In this document: one piece after another, positions 27,282 through 35,045 of the stretch
Layout: each line of letters begins with the position of its first letter
Numbering within the stretch: position 1 is the stretch's first letter
DNA from: Bacillota bacterium
GTDB lineage: Bacteria > Bacillota > Clostridia > Acetivibrionales > JANLFN01
Assembly: GCA_023397675.1 (NCBI GenBank)
Contig: JAEWTV010000014.1
Span: forward strand, 1 to 48,628
DNA length: 48,628 nucleotides
Reading direction: 5' to 3'
Made by a program: the position numbers and the translations under genes
The notes under the pieces: model-generated
What the model was told of the DNA's origin: nothing
Databases searched by the model: none
What the model saw: the letters and a program-made list of their open reading frames with translations, nothing else

Positions 27282-28409
27282 TTATAATTTAAGAGTTAAA
27301 CTATGACCATATGATGCTGGTTTTTTACCGTTTTCGGTCAGTACCCAAAGTACCTTCTGGTTGGATTCCGGAGGAGTTTTTCCATCCCCATCCGTAAAAA
27401 TAATAAGTAAAGGTATACGGATTTTATCAGCAAGTTCAAAAACAGGTATGAAATCTGTCCCTCCGTTTTTCGTCCTGATCTTATCCCTTTTAAACTTTTC
27501 AACAGGTATTGGTTGGGTGCATTCTGTATCGAATTGAGTAACATATATGGTAGTTCCAGTAATTTTCCTTATTGCTAGTAATTCACCATAGAACTTCTCA
27601 AGCTGATTGTTCGAAATAGAACCACTTTCATCTATTGCAAGAAGTACTTTTGTCCCAACAGTACGCTTATTTCCCGGGAGGTTCTCAAACCTTTTGGATT
27701 CTCTCTTGCAGGTCTTTCTTACCTGTATTTTTCCCTTCCCAGACAAGAACCTTTTCAAAACATTTCTCCAGTTTATATCATTTATCTTATAAGTATCTTC
27801 CAACGTGGAATAAATGCTGACAGGAATTTCCCCTTCTTCTGCTGCCTGTTCAACCAATTCCTTTACTGTACATTTTGCAGCGTTTTGACCCATATCTGAA
27901 TTATCTGTTTTGGTTGTATTGTTTATGGTAAGCTTCTGCCCTGATTTCAGCATTATGCTTATTTGTTTATCATCCTCAATGAAGCTGAAGCTGCCATATT
28001 GGGAGATTATTTCATAATAGAATTCAGCACTTTTAAACCTTTCCAAAGTTTGATTTATGTCAAGACTGATTTTATGTACAGTAATTGACTCCTGTGAAAG
28101 AAGTTTTAAATCAATGTGTTCGTTAACTGCCATGTCACAGGCAGTCGCCCACAACTTTCCATCCCTGTCTCCTTTTCTATACGGATGAAGCAGCAGGAGG
28201 TGAAGCATTTCATGTATCAACGCACCCATTGCATAATCAATTTCCAATTTTCCATACCATTCTCTGTTGTATATAATCCGTGGAGTCGGTTTAAATAATA
28301 TGCCGATGGTTGGAGTATCCTGGCTTTCTACAGGAGCCAATGTTGAGGCAATATATCCGTAAAAAGGCTGTTTAAGCAGGAGATGAACAATAACGTCCTC
28401 TATATTCAT
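27282..28409 (-). CDS. Metallopeptidase-like/VWA protein (DUF2201 type)
   Basis: This 375-residue protein joins two modules. The N-terminal half has HEMLH, an HExxH zinc-protease motif, followed by LLLHPYRKGDRDGKLW and ACDMAVNEHI, a possible further ligand region. The C-terminal half is a von Willebrand factor A domain with a full MIDAS: DESGS, the threonine in GGTDF, and FTDGD. That arrangement matches the predicted metal-dependent peptidases with a VWA-like domain (DUF2201, COG3864). It lies downstream of a MoxR-type ATPase, the usual partner of VWA proteins in metal or cofactor insertion and protein remodelling. I chose ATG 28409 after GGAGG. The longer frame to 28499 reads through a hairpin region. 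Its ribosome site can be paired into that hairpin. Confidence 0.88.
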   Translation of the reverse strand: MNIEDVIVHLLLKQPFYGYIASTLAPVESQDTPTIGILFKPTPRIIYNREWYGKLEIDYAMGALIHEMLHLLLLHPYRKGDRDGKLWATACDMAVNEHIDLKLLSQESITVHKISLDINQTLERFKSAEFYYEIISQYGSFSFIEDDKQISIMLKSGQKLTINNTTKTDNSDMGQNAAKCTVKELVEQAAEEGEIPVSIYSTLEDTYKINDINWRNVLKRFLSGKGKIQVRKTCKRESKRFENLPGNKRTVGTKVLLAIDESGSISNNQLEKFYGELLAIRKITGTTIYVTQFDTECTQPIPVEKFKRDKIRTKNGGTDFIPVFELADKIRIPLLIIFTDGDGKTPPESNQKVLWVLTENGKKPASYGHSLTLKL

Positions 28410-28418
28410 ATTAAACCT

Positions 28419-28510
28419 CCATGTCCCCAATGTGCCAAATGAATCACTACATTGGACACATGGGGTTAATGTATTGCACCTGCCATTGTTTTGTTTCACA
28501 AAACTGGCAG
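28419..28510 (-). promoter_or_regulatory. Two hairpins in the ATPase-VWA intergenic region
   Basis: Nearest the VWA gene, CCATGT-xx-CCAATG (28419-28432) pairs with CATTGG-xx-ACATGG (28450-28463). On the minus transcript this places the first GG of the GGAGG site in the stem. A second hairpin pairs CTGCCA (28480-28485) with TGGCAG (28505-28510) and has seven more pairs inside. They may tune translation or mRNA stability of the downstream genes. Confidence 0.55.
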
Positions 28511-28551
28511 ATGTGCATCAGCTCTCAGACTAAAGTCTTTCACGCTGTACC

Positions 28552-29628
28552 TCAACTTATTAAAATATCAAGTATCTTGTCTGACAACTTATCAAAGCAC
28601 TGTATTTTCTCACAAATATTCTGAAAGGATTCGGGCCTGTTTGTTGCGAGCAGTTTAAAAAAGAATATTCCTAGCTCTTCAGGAAGGTTTTCAAGGAAAG
28701 AATTAAGATTTTTAATATGTATATCAGTATCTTCGAAGGTAACAACTATTTTTTTAATAATAAGCGTAATTATGTCCATCCTATGCTTACTGATAATATC
28801 ATTGATTTCTTCTTTTACTTCATCATAGGAATTCAATATTTTATTGGTTGGAGGTATTGTGAAATCCCTGTTTTTTAAGAACCCAAAAAATGACGAGGCA
28901 GTTTCAGGTCCCAGAAGACCCGCTGCCAATTCAAGCATAAGCTTTTCTTCAAGTTCACAGTTATTAAGAAGTTCCTGAAGCTTTGTCCATGCCCTTGGTG
29001 TAGGTGTTTTCGACAAAGCGGTTGAGTCGGATGTTTTTCTTACAATGAGCAGCATATCCGGGCAGGCTTGGAGAAAAGCCAAGATATCGTCATTTGGGTT
29101 ATTTTTTACTGAATATTCTATGTAGTCATCAAGGTTTGCAGTAATTTCAATGGCAACAAACCTATCCAGCATTGCATCGTCCAAAGAATTAACAGAATAA
29201 TTCATTGTGTCCGGATTCATTGTTACACCTATCTTCCAACCTTGTGCAAGGTTATGTCCGTTAATCTTTCTTTCCAAAAGAAGCGGATATAATACAGATG
29301 TCGTATCACTGGGAACACGGTTAATTTCTTCAAGTACAAGTATTCCTCTTTCTGGGAACAAGCCTTCTTGTATAGCTTGTACTGTAGGTAAAAACTGTGG
29401 TGCAAGATATCTTGTTATTCCCTTATCCCTGTCTTTATCGGGAAGTCCCATAAAATCCGGGCCTTCCAAAGCTGCGGCATAAAGCCCCATATATCCTACA
29501 CCCAATTCTTCAGAACATTGCTTATATAAAGATGTTTTTCCAACACCTCTTTCACTTATTAACGCAGTAACACTGTCAGTATTTAGAAACAACTCCTTTA
29601 TGCATTTTTTTGCATCGCTTAATCTCAT
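28552..29628 (-). CDS. MoxR-type AAA+ ATPase
   Basis: This 358-residue AAA+ ATPase has Walker A ERGVGKTS near the N-terminus, Walker B LVLEEINRVPSDTTSVLYP, the sensor asparagine in VTMNPDTMNY, and LDRF in the arginine-finger region. The Walker B reads E-E where D-E is usual. Such ATPases form rings that remodel a VWA-domain partner, here the next gene. The C-terminal 130 residues are helical and unassigned. ATG 29628 has GGTG eight bases upstream. GTG at 29637 is the alternative start. It is the first gene of a three-gene unit with its own promoter. Function is inferred from the MoxR/VWA pairing. Confidence 0.88.
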   Translation of the reverse strand: MRLSDAKKCIKELFLNTDSVTALISERGVGKTSLYKQCSEELGVGYMGLYAAALEGPDFMGLPDKDRDKGITRYLAPQFLPTVQAIQEGLFPERGILVLEEINRVPSDTTSVLYPLLLERKINGHNLAQGWKIGVTMNPDTMNYSVNSLDDAMLDRFVAIEITANLDDYIEYSVKNNPNDDILAFLQACPDMLLIVRKTSDSTALSKTPTPRAWTKLQELLNNCELEEKLMLELAAGLLGPETASSFFGFLKNRDFTIPPTNKILNSYDEVKEEINDIISKHRMDIITLIIKKIVVTFEDTDIHIKNLNSFLENLPEELGIFFFKLLATNRPESFQNICEKIQCFDKLSDKILDILIS

Positions 29629-29645
29629 ACTATCCACACCAATCT

Positions 29646-29708
29646 TATATAATGATATTTTTTTAACAATATTTATATCATTATATAGGACTTGATTAGA
29701 AGTGTAAA
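29646..29708 (-). promoter_or_regulatory. Promoter and 13-bp inverted-repeat operator of the MoxR-VWA unit
   Basis: On the minus strand TTTACA (29703-29708) and a perfect TATAAT (29680-29685) are 17 bp apart. The -10 lies in one arm of a perfect 13-bp inverted repeat (29646-29658 and 29675-29687, 16-base spacer). No T-run follows, so a protein-binding site over the start region fits better than a terminator. Confidence 0.65.
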
Positions 29709-29720
29709 CTGTTATTAATA

Positions 29721-31127
29721 TTATTTTCCTTTAATCCTTACCACACTGTGGTTTTTACTATATAGAAAATAGACCACAAATCCAATAACAAGCCATACTA
29801 CAAACCTAATGTGTGTTACTGTAGGAAGCACAACTATAAGATACCCGCATATTATAATTGCTGCTGCAGGTATGAATGGCACCCACGGACATTTGAAAGA
29901 TCTTTTTATATCTGGCCGCCTTTTTCTCAGAACAATTACAGCTGCAGAAACTATTACAAAAGCAGCAAGTGTACCAATGTTAGTAAGCTCGGCTACTTCT
30001 CCCATTTGCAAAAAGCCCGACATTACAATAACAACCGCAGACATAATCAATGTGCTGGTTGATGGCGTACCATATTTGTTATGGACGTTACTGAATACCT
30101 TCGGCAGCAAACCATCCCTCGACATAGCGTATAATATACGCGTTTGACCATACATCATTACAAGTATTACAGAAGTAATACCGCAAACCGCACCTACAGA
30201 CACAAGAGCTGATCCCCAACTGATTCCAATCTGAGACAGCGCATACGCAACAGGAGCAGATGTATCTTTCAATTTCATAAACGGAACTATACCCGTAAGA
30301 ACACCTGATACTAATATATAGAGTAAAGTACAAACTGCCAGCGAACCAATAATTCCTCTGGGCATATCTCTCTGAGGATTCCTAACTTCCTCTGCGGCAG
30401 TTGAGACTGCATCAAACCCTATATATGCAAAGAAAATCATTGATGCACCTTTAAAGACTCCGCTCCAGCCATAAGGAAGAAACGGGTGCCAATTCTGAGA
30501 ATTAATATTTAGTGCTCCCAGTATTATAAAAATGAGAATCACTACTACTTTTATAACAACGATTATGTTGTTAAAAGTTGAACTTTCCCTTACGCCCCTA
30601 AATAAAACAAAAGTAATCAAGAGTACAATAAAAATCGCAGGCAGATTTACAATCCCACCGTTAATACCCGGAGGGTTGGCAAGGTATGCAGGAAGATTGA
30701 TTCCTATTGATGACAGCAGACTTGTAACATATCCAGACCAGCCTATTGATACAGCCGCTACTGCCACAGTATATTCAAGAATGAGATCCCAACCTATTAT
30801 CCAAGCCCATATCTCTCCCAATGAAGCATAACCATAAGTATAAGCACTTCCTGCAACAGGAACCATTGCTGCAAATTCTGCATAGCATAATGCAGCACAC
30901 GCGCAAGCAAGTCCAGCAATTACAAAAGAAATCATAAGTCCAGGCCCGGAATAATTGGCAGCGGCTATCCCTGTAAGAACAAATATCCCGGTACCGACAA
31001 TTGCACCTATTCCGAGCATTGTCAGCCCGAATGCACCCAGAACCTTCTTCAGTGACTTTCCTGTGCTTTCCCCGCCCGCTTCCCTTAAAAGTAGATCTAT
31101 TGGCTTAGTACTAAAAATGTTTGACAT
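29721..31127 (-). CDS. APC-family amino acid permease (YfnA/CAT-like)
   Basis: This 468-residue inner-membrane transporter has about 12 helices. GIGAIVGTGIFVLTG is the substrate-site helix-1 motif of the amino acid/polyamine/cation superfamily, and the cationic-amino-acid-transporter group features (AEFAAMVPVAGSAYTY, FFAYIGFDAVSTAAEE) are clear. It probably imports an amino acid with protons. The substrate is not certain. The ATG follows GGGGGAAAG. It is monocistronic. The MoxR unit's promoter begins 13 bp after its stop. Confidence 0.92.
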   Translation of the reverse strand: MSNIFSTKPIDLLLREAGGESTGKSLKKVLGAFGLTMLGIGAIVGTGIFVLTGIAAANYSGPGLMISFVIAGLACACAALCYAEFAAMVPVAGSAYTYGYASLGEIWAWIIGWDLILEYTVAVAAVSIGWSGYVTSLLSSIGINLPAYLANPPGINGGIVNLPAIFIVLLITFVLFRGVRESSTFNNIIVVIKVVVILIFIILGALNINSQNWHPFLPYGWSGVFKGASMIFFAYIGFDAVSTAAEEVRNPQRDMPRGIIGSLAVCTLLYILVSGVLTGIVPFMKLKDTSAPVAYALSQIGISWGSALVSVGAVCGITSVILVMMYGQTRILYAMSRDGLLPKVFSNVHNKYGTPSTSTLIMSAVVIVMSGFLQMGEVAELTNIGTLAAFVIVSAAVIVLRKRRPDIKRSFKCPWVPFIPAAAIIICGYLIVVLPTVTHIRFVVWLVIGFVVYFLYSKNHSVVRIKGK

Positions 31128-31236
31128 TTGGATCTTTCCCCCGGTTTATATATTTCATTTTTATGTTGCTCGTCAATTATTTTTATATACTTGAAAATAA
31201 AACCGGGAGAGGCTTGTTAAAACAACTTTACCATCA

Positions 31237-31677
31237 TCAATCTTTGTTTTGCTTTTTTTTAATAATTGTTATTACTCCAACAATGATAAGTGATACAGCA
31301 GATATTATAAAAAGGATCAATGCTCCGTTATCATTATTGTCAGTTGTATTTGTAATTGAGGCTTTTTTATTAAGCAGTAATGAAGTTACTAAAGAAACGA
31401 TAACTGTTCCTGCTACTATACAAATAATCTTTACAGATAAAAGTCTTGATTTTATACGTGGACCTACAAATGCATTTTTCCCAATGATGCGAATGAGATA
31501 ATATGTCATGCACGCCATCATTATTATAAAAACATTCAAAGGGTATTTGAGCCATCTTATACCAAAACCGTAAAGGCCCATATCTATTAAAAGAAGATAA
31601 AACATAATTGTAAGTGTCTGATTGCCTATTTTGTTTCTAACCTGTACCTGCATTTCATCCAACTCATTTTTGTTCAC
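31237..31677 (-). CDS. Small membrane protein paired with an XRE regulator
   Basis: The frame runs to 31737, but the part before 31686 lies inside the regulator gene. The best start is GTG 31677, nine bases after GGAGG. ATG 31683 or 31686 sits too close to that site. The 146-residue product has four predicted helices and a basic tail (KKKQNKD), and opens NKNELDEMQVQVRNKIGNQ. That start and topology resemble small membrane proteins that regularly follow XRE regulators in Firmicutes (DUF6773-like). The gene overlaps the regulator's 3' end by about 14 bp, so the two are translationally coupled. Its job is unknown. Confidence 0.7.
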   Translation of the reverse strand: MNKNELDEMQVQVRNKIGNQTLTIMFYLLLIDMGLYGFGIRWLKYPLNVFIIMMACMTYYLIRIIGKNAFVGPRIKSRLLSVKIICIVAGTVIVSLVTSLLLNKKASITNTTDNNDNGALILFIISAVSLIIVGVITIIKKKQNKD

Positions 31678-31879
31678 TATCATCATCCTCCCAAAAAATT
31701 TGATCAAGGGTACTGCCCAAAACCTTACATATGGCAATACAAAGTTTTATTGACGGGTTATAATCGCCGCTTTCAATTGCATTAATGGTTTGGCGTGTTA
31801 CACCTACCATATCTGCAAGCTGCTTTTGTGATATATCTTTCGAAGCTCTTAGTGATTTTAGCTTTAGATTTTTTGGCAT
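31664..31879 (-). CDS. XRE-family transcriptional regulator
   Basis: This 71-residue helix-turn-helix protein reads LRASKDISQKQLADMVGVTRQTINAIESGDYNPS, the Cro/CI-type DNA-binding domain with no effector domain. It ends in an acidic tail. ATG 31879 follows GAGGTGG. It is co-transcribed with the membrane protein it overlaps and probably controls its own near-consensus promoter, which carries an inverted repeat. Confidence 0.92.
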   Translation of the reverse strand: MPKNLKLKSLRASKDISQKQLADMVGVTRQTINAIESGDYNPSIKLCIAICKVLGSTLDQIFWEDDDSEQK

Positions 31880-31896
31880 GTTACCACCTCAATTAC

Positions 31897-31925
31897 ATAG
31901 TAATATATATATGACTATATGTCAA
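31897..31925 (-). promoter_or_regulatory. Promoter and operator of the XRE gene pair
   Basis: Minus strand: TTGACA (31920-31925), 17-bp spacer, TACTAT (31897-31902). TGAC-x5-GTCA (31912-31924) is an inverted repeat overlapping the -35, a plausible autoregulatory site. Confidence 0.65.
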
Positions 31926-32034
31926 TTATATTTTACACTTTGTATGATTTATTATACCCCATGGTAGTAATTCAGATAAAAAAAATGCCGGTTCAATTTA
32001 GAACACGACACTTTATATCAATCATTAATAATTA

Positions 32035-33429
32035 TTAAAAATCAGCGGATTTTACTGTTCTTGGGAAGGATATAACATCCCTAATATTTGTCATTCCGGT
32101 AAGATACATGATTGCTCTTTCAAAGCCCAATCCAAAGCCTGCATGCCTCGTTCCGCCATACTTTCGTGTATCCAGGTACCACCAGTAGTCTTCCTTCTTA
32201 AGGTCAAGCTCTTCCATCCTTTTTTCAAGTTTATCCAGCCGTTCCTCCCTCTGGCTTCCTCCGATAATTTCACCTATGCCAGGAACCAGTAAATCCATGG
32301 CTGCTACAGTTTTATTATCTTCATTCATTCTCATATAAAAGGCTTTAATTTCCTTCGGGTAATCTGTTACAAATACTGGCTTTTTAAAAACTTCTTCGGT
32401 AATGTATCGTTCATGTTCCGTCTGCAAGTCGCATCCCCATTCAACGGGATATTCAAATCTATCCTTCACCTTCTGAAGTATATCAATAGCTTCAGTATAG
32501 GTAACATGACCAAAATCAGAATTAACTATTCCGGTAAGCCTATCAATAAGGCCTTTGTCAACAAAGCTGTTGAAAAACTCCATTTCCTCCGGAGCATTCT
32601 CCATAACATAATTAATTACATACTTAAGCATATCCTCAGCCAAGCTCATATCATCGGTCAAATCGGCAAATGCAATTTCAGGCTCAACCATCCAGAATTC
32701 GGCTGCATGTCTTGCAGTATTTGAGTTTTCAGCTCTGAAGGTAGGACCGAATGTGTAAACATTTCTGAAGGCCATTGCATAGGTTTCCACTGAAAGCTGT
32801 CCGCTGACAGTAAGATTTGTAGGTCTGCAGAAAAAATCCTTGGTGTAGTCAATATCACCACTATCATTCTTCTCGGGATTTGAAGCATCGAGAGTAGTAA
32901 CCCTGAACATTCTTCCCGCACCCTCACAGTCGCTTCCTGTAATTATAGGAGTATGAACATATACGAAATTTCTTTCCTGAAAAAACTGGTGAATAGCAAA
33001 AGCTAAAATGGAACGAACCCTGAAAACAGCGGAAAAGGTATTTGTTCTTGGTCTTAAGTGAGCAATTTCCCTGAGAAATTCAAATGAATGTCTTTTTTTC
33101 TGAAGAGGGTAATCTGCCGAGCACAAACCTTCAACTGTTATCTTATTGGCTTTAATCTCAAATGGCTGTTTTGCACCAGGCGTCGCAACAAGTTCTCCTT
33201 CAACTATAACTGAAGAACTTACAGGCAACTTTACAACGTCCTTGAAATTATCAAGTACACTTTCTTCAAAAACTATCTGAATACTCTTAAAAAACGAGCC
33301 ATCATTCAATTCAATAAAACCGAATACCTTGGAATCCCTTATTGTCCTGACCCACCCGGACACACGGATCACCTTTCCGATATACTTATCCGACTCCCTG
33401 AAAATCTGCCTGATAATTGTATTATCCAT
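32035..33429 (-). CDS. asnS: Asparaginyl-tRNA synthetase
   Basis: This 464-residue class IIb synthetase has an N-terminal OB-fold anticodon domain (about 1-105, beginning GKVIRVSGWVRTIRDSK). Its catalytic core has class II motifs: motif 2 FRAENSNTARHAAEFWMVE and motif 3 GGTRHAGFGLGFERAIMYLTG. Those sequences mark the Asn rather than the Asp enzyme. It charges tRNA-Asn directly. The ATG follows AAAGGAG. It lies 25 bp after asnA on the same strand, so asparagine synthesis and charging are coupled. No T-box is visible upstream of the pair. Confidence 0.96.
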   Translation of the reverse strand: MDNTIIRQIFRESDKYIGKVIRVSGWVRTIRDSKVFGFIELNDGSFFKSIQIVFEESVLDNFKDVVKLPVSSSVIVEGELVATPGAKQPFEIKANKITVEGLCSADYPLQKKRHSFEFLREIAHLRPRTNTFSAVFRVRSILAFAIHQFFQERNFVYVHTPIITGSDCEGAGRMFRVTTLDASNPEKNDSGDIDYTKDFFCRPTNLTVSGQLSVETYAMAFRNVYTFGPTFRAENSNTARHAAEFWMVEPEIAFADLTDDMSLAEDMLKYVINYVMENAPEEMEFFNSFVDKGLIDRLTGIVNSDFGHVTYTEAIDILQKVKDRFEYPVEWGCDLQTEHERYITEEVFKKPVFVTDYPKEIKAFYMRMNEDNKTVAAMDLLVPGIGEIIGGSQREERLDKLEKRMEELDLKKEDYWWYLDTRKYGGTRHAGFGLGFERAIMYLTGMTNIRDVISFPRTVKSADF

Positions 33430-33454
33430 AAATTCTTCTCCTTTTATATAAAAA

Positions 33455-34477
33455 TCATAAAAGCATTATATTATTTGAGTAACACTCATCAACCATTTCA
33501 TCCGGCCAGACGGAGGATTGTACCTCACCGATGTGTGCCTTTCCAAGGAAGAACATACATATTCTTGACTGTCCTATTCCGCCGCCGACAGTATAAGGCA
33601 ATCTGCCCTCCAGCAAGTCCCGATGAAAACTTAGTTCTTTTCGCTGGGGACAGCCGGCAATATCAAGCTGCCTTACCAATGCGTCTTCATCAACCCTTAT
33701 GCCCATTGAAGACACTTCAAATGCTCTTTGAAGAACAGGATACCAGAATATGATATCACCATTCAATTCCCAGTCATCATAATCAGGAGCCCTTCCGTCA
33801 TGTATCTTGCCTGATTTCATAGCCCCACCTATTTTCATAACAAAAACAGCTTTTTTCTCCTTTGCAATAAGGTTTTCCCTCTCTTTAGGAGAATATTCAG
33901 GATACATATCTTCAAGCTCTTGGGTTGTAATAAAGCTAATATTTTCAGGGAGGTAGTTTTCCAATGATGGGTATGTTTTCAGAATATCATTCTCTACTTC
34001 TTTAAATACTGAAAAGAGAGTTTCAACTATCTCTTTGAGCTTGTTTTCATTTCTTTCATCCTTGCCTATAATCTTTTCCCAGTCCCATTGATCTACATAA
34101 ACAGAATGTAGATTATCCAGTTCCTCGTCTCTTCTTATTGCGTTCATATCTGTATACAATCCCTCACCCTTTGCAAAGGAATAACTCTTAAGAGCAGCTC
34201 TTTTCCATTTTGCAAGGGAATGTACTATTTCGACAGTATCATTTCCAATACCCTTTATATCAAAAGCTACAGGCCTTTCCACCCCATTAAGATTATCATT
34301 AAGACCTGTGCTCGGTCTTACAAAAAGCGGAGCAGATACCCTTGTAAGATTCATTTTTTTAGCAAGTGTATGCTCAAACAGGTCTTTGACCTGCTTAATA
34401 GCAACCTCAGTCTCCCTTATTGGCAAGCCAGGTTTGTAATTATCCGGAATTATTAATCTTTCGCATCTTTGCGACAT
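33455..34477 (-). CDS. asnA: Aspartate-ammonia ligase
   Basis: This 340-residue ammonia-dependent asparagine synthetase is related to class II aaRS cores. RVSAPLFVRPSTGLNDNLNG, QWDWEK and GGGIGQSRICMFFLG are conserved in AsnA. It converts aspartate, ammonia and ATP to asparagine, AMP and pyrophosphate. I chose ATG 34477 after AAAGGAGG, which removes an 11-residue extension of the open frame. It is the first gene of the asnA-asnS pair. The upstream 280 bp is AT-rich with no T-box-like G-G-T-G-G core, so control is not of the T-box kind. Confidence 0.95.
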   Translation of the reverse strand: MSQRCERLIIPDNYKPGLPIRETEVAIKQVKDLFEHTLAKKMNLTRVSAPLFVRPSTGLNDNLNGVERPVAFDIKGIGNDTVEIVHSLAKWKRAALKSYSFAKGEGLYTDMNAIRRDEELDNLHSVYVDQWDWEKIIGKDERNENKLKEIVETLFSVFKEVENDILKTYPSLENYLPENISFITTQELEDMYPEYSPKERENLIAKEKKAVFVMKIGGAMKSGKIHDGRAPDYDDWELNGDIIFWYPVLQRAFEVSSMGIRVDEDALVRQLDIAGCPQRKELSFHRDLLEGRLPYTVGGGIGQSRICMFFLGKAHIGEVQSSVWPDEMVDECYSNNIMLL

Positions 34478-34757
34478 GTATATACCTCCTTTGGTATAAA
34501 AAATGAGCATTCAAATTATATCATTTTTATATGTATTTTTAAATAACCATATAATTACCTTATCCCAACTAAGGCATTTAATAAATAACAATTTTGGTTT
34601 TATATAATTCTGTCTTATGGGTACCAATTAGTTATATTAGGCTTGCCGCCCCTTAAATGTAACTGTATAATATGATTTATAAATATTGCTGTCCAAGTTT
34701 TGTACAGCAGCAAAGTGATTTCGGAACAAATCAAAGCATATTAGGGGGAAACAATAC

Positions 34758-35027
34758 ATGAGAGCAATTTTAACAGTTTTAGGATCAGATAAAATAGGAA
34801 TAATTGCCGGAGTCAGCAATTTACTTGCACAAAGCAACATAAATATTTTAGATATATCCCAAACAACAATGCAGGAGATATTTACAATGATTATGCTTGT
34901 TGATACCTCTTCAATGACATTAAGCTTTACTGAACTTGGAAAGCTTCTTGATAAAAAAGGCCAGGAGCTGGGAGTTACAATAAACATTCAGCGTGAGGAC
35001 ATATTCAATTCAATGCATAGAATATAG
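34758..35027 (+). CDS. ACT-domain protein (UPF0237)
   Basis: This 89-residue single ACT domain (beta-alpha-beta-beta-alpha-beta) opens VLGSDKIGIIAGVSNLLA, the usual ligand loop with D and G. Such proteins bind small effectors, often amino acids. It sits 18 bp upstream of the UPF0210 gene, an arrangement seen widely in Firmicutes, and probably regulates or partners that protein. ATG follows AGGGGG. There is no signal peptide. Confidence 0.92.
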   Translation: MRAILTVLGSDKIGIIAGVSNLLAQSNINILDISQTTMQEIFTMIMLVDTSSMTLSFTELGKLLDKKGQELGVTINIQREDIFNSMHRI

Positions 35028-35045
35028 AAAATTAGGAGTGAGCTT

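Noticed and set aside
28410..28499. N-terminal extension of the VWA gene to 28499
   Set aside because: It would read through the hairpin and the GGAGG that serves ATG 28409, and adds a low-complexity Cys/Asn stretch.
34478..34757. T-box leader upstream of asnA
   Set aside because: No conserved G-G-T-G-G core or terminator/antiterminator pair was seen on the minus strand.
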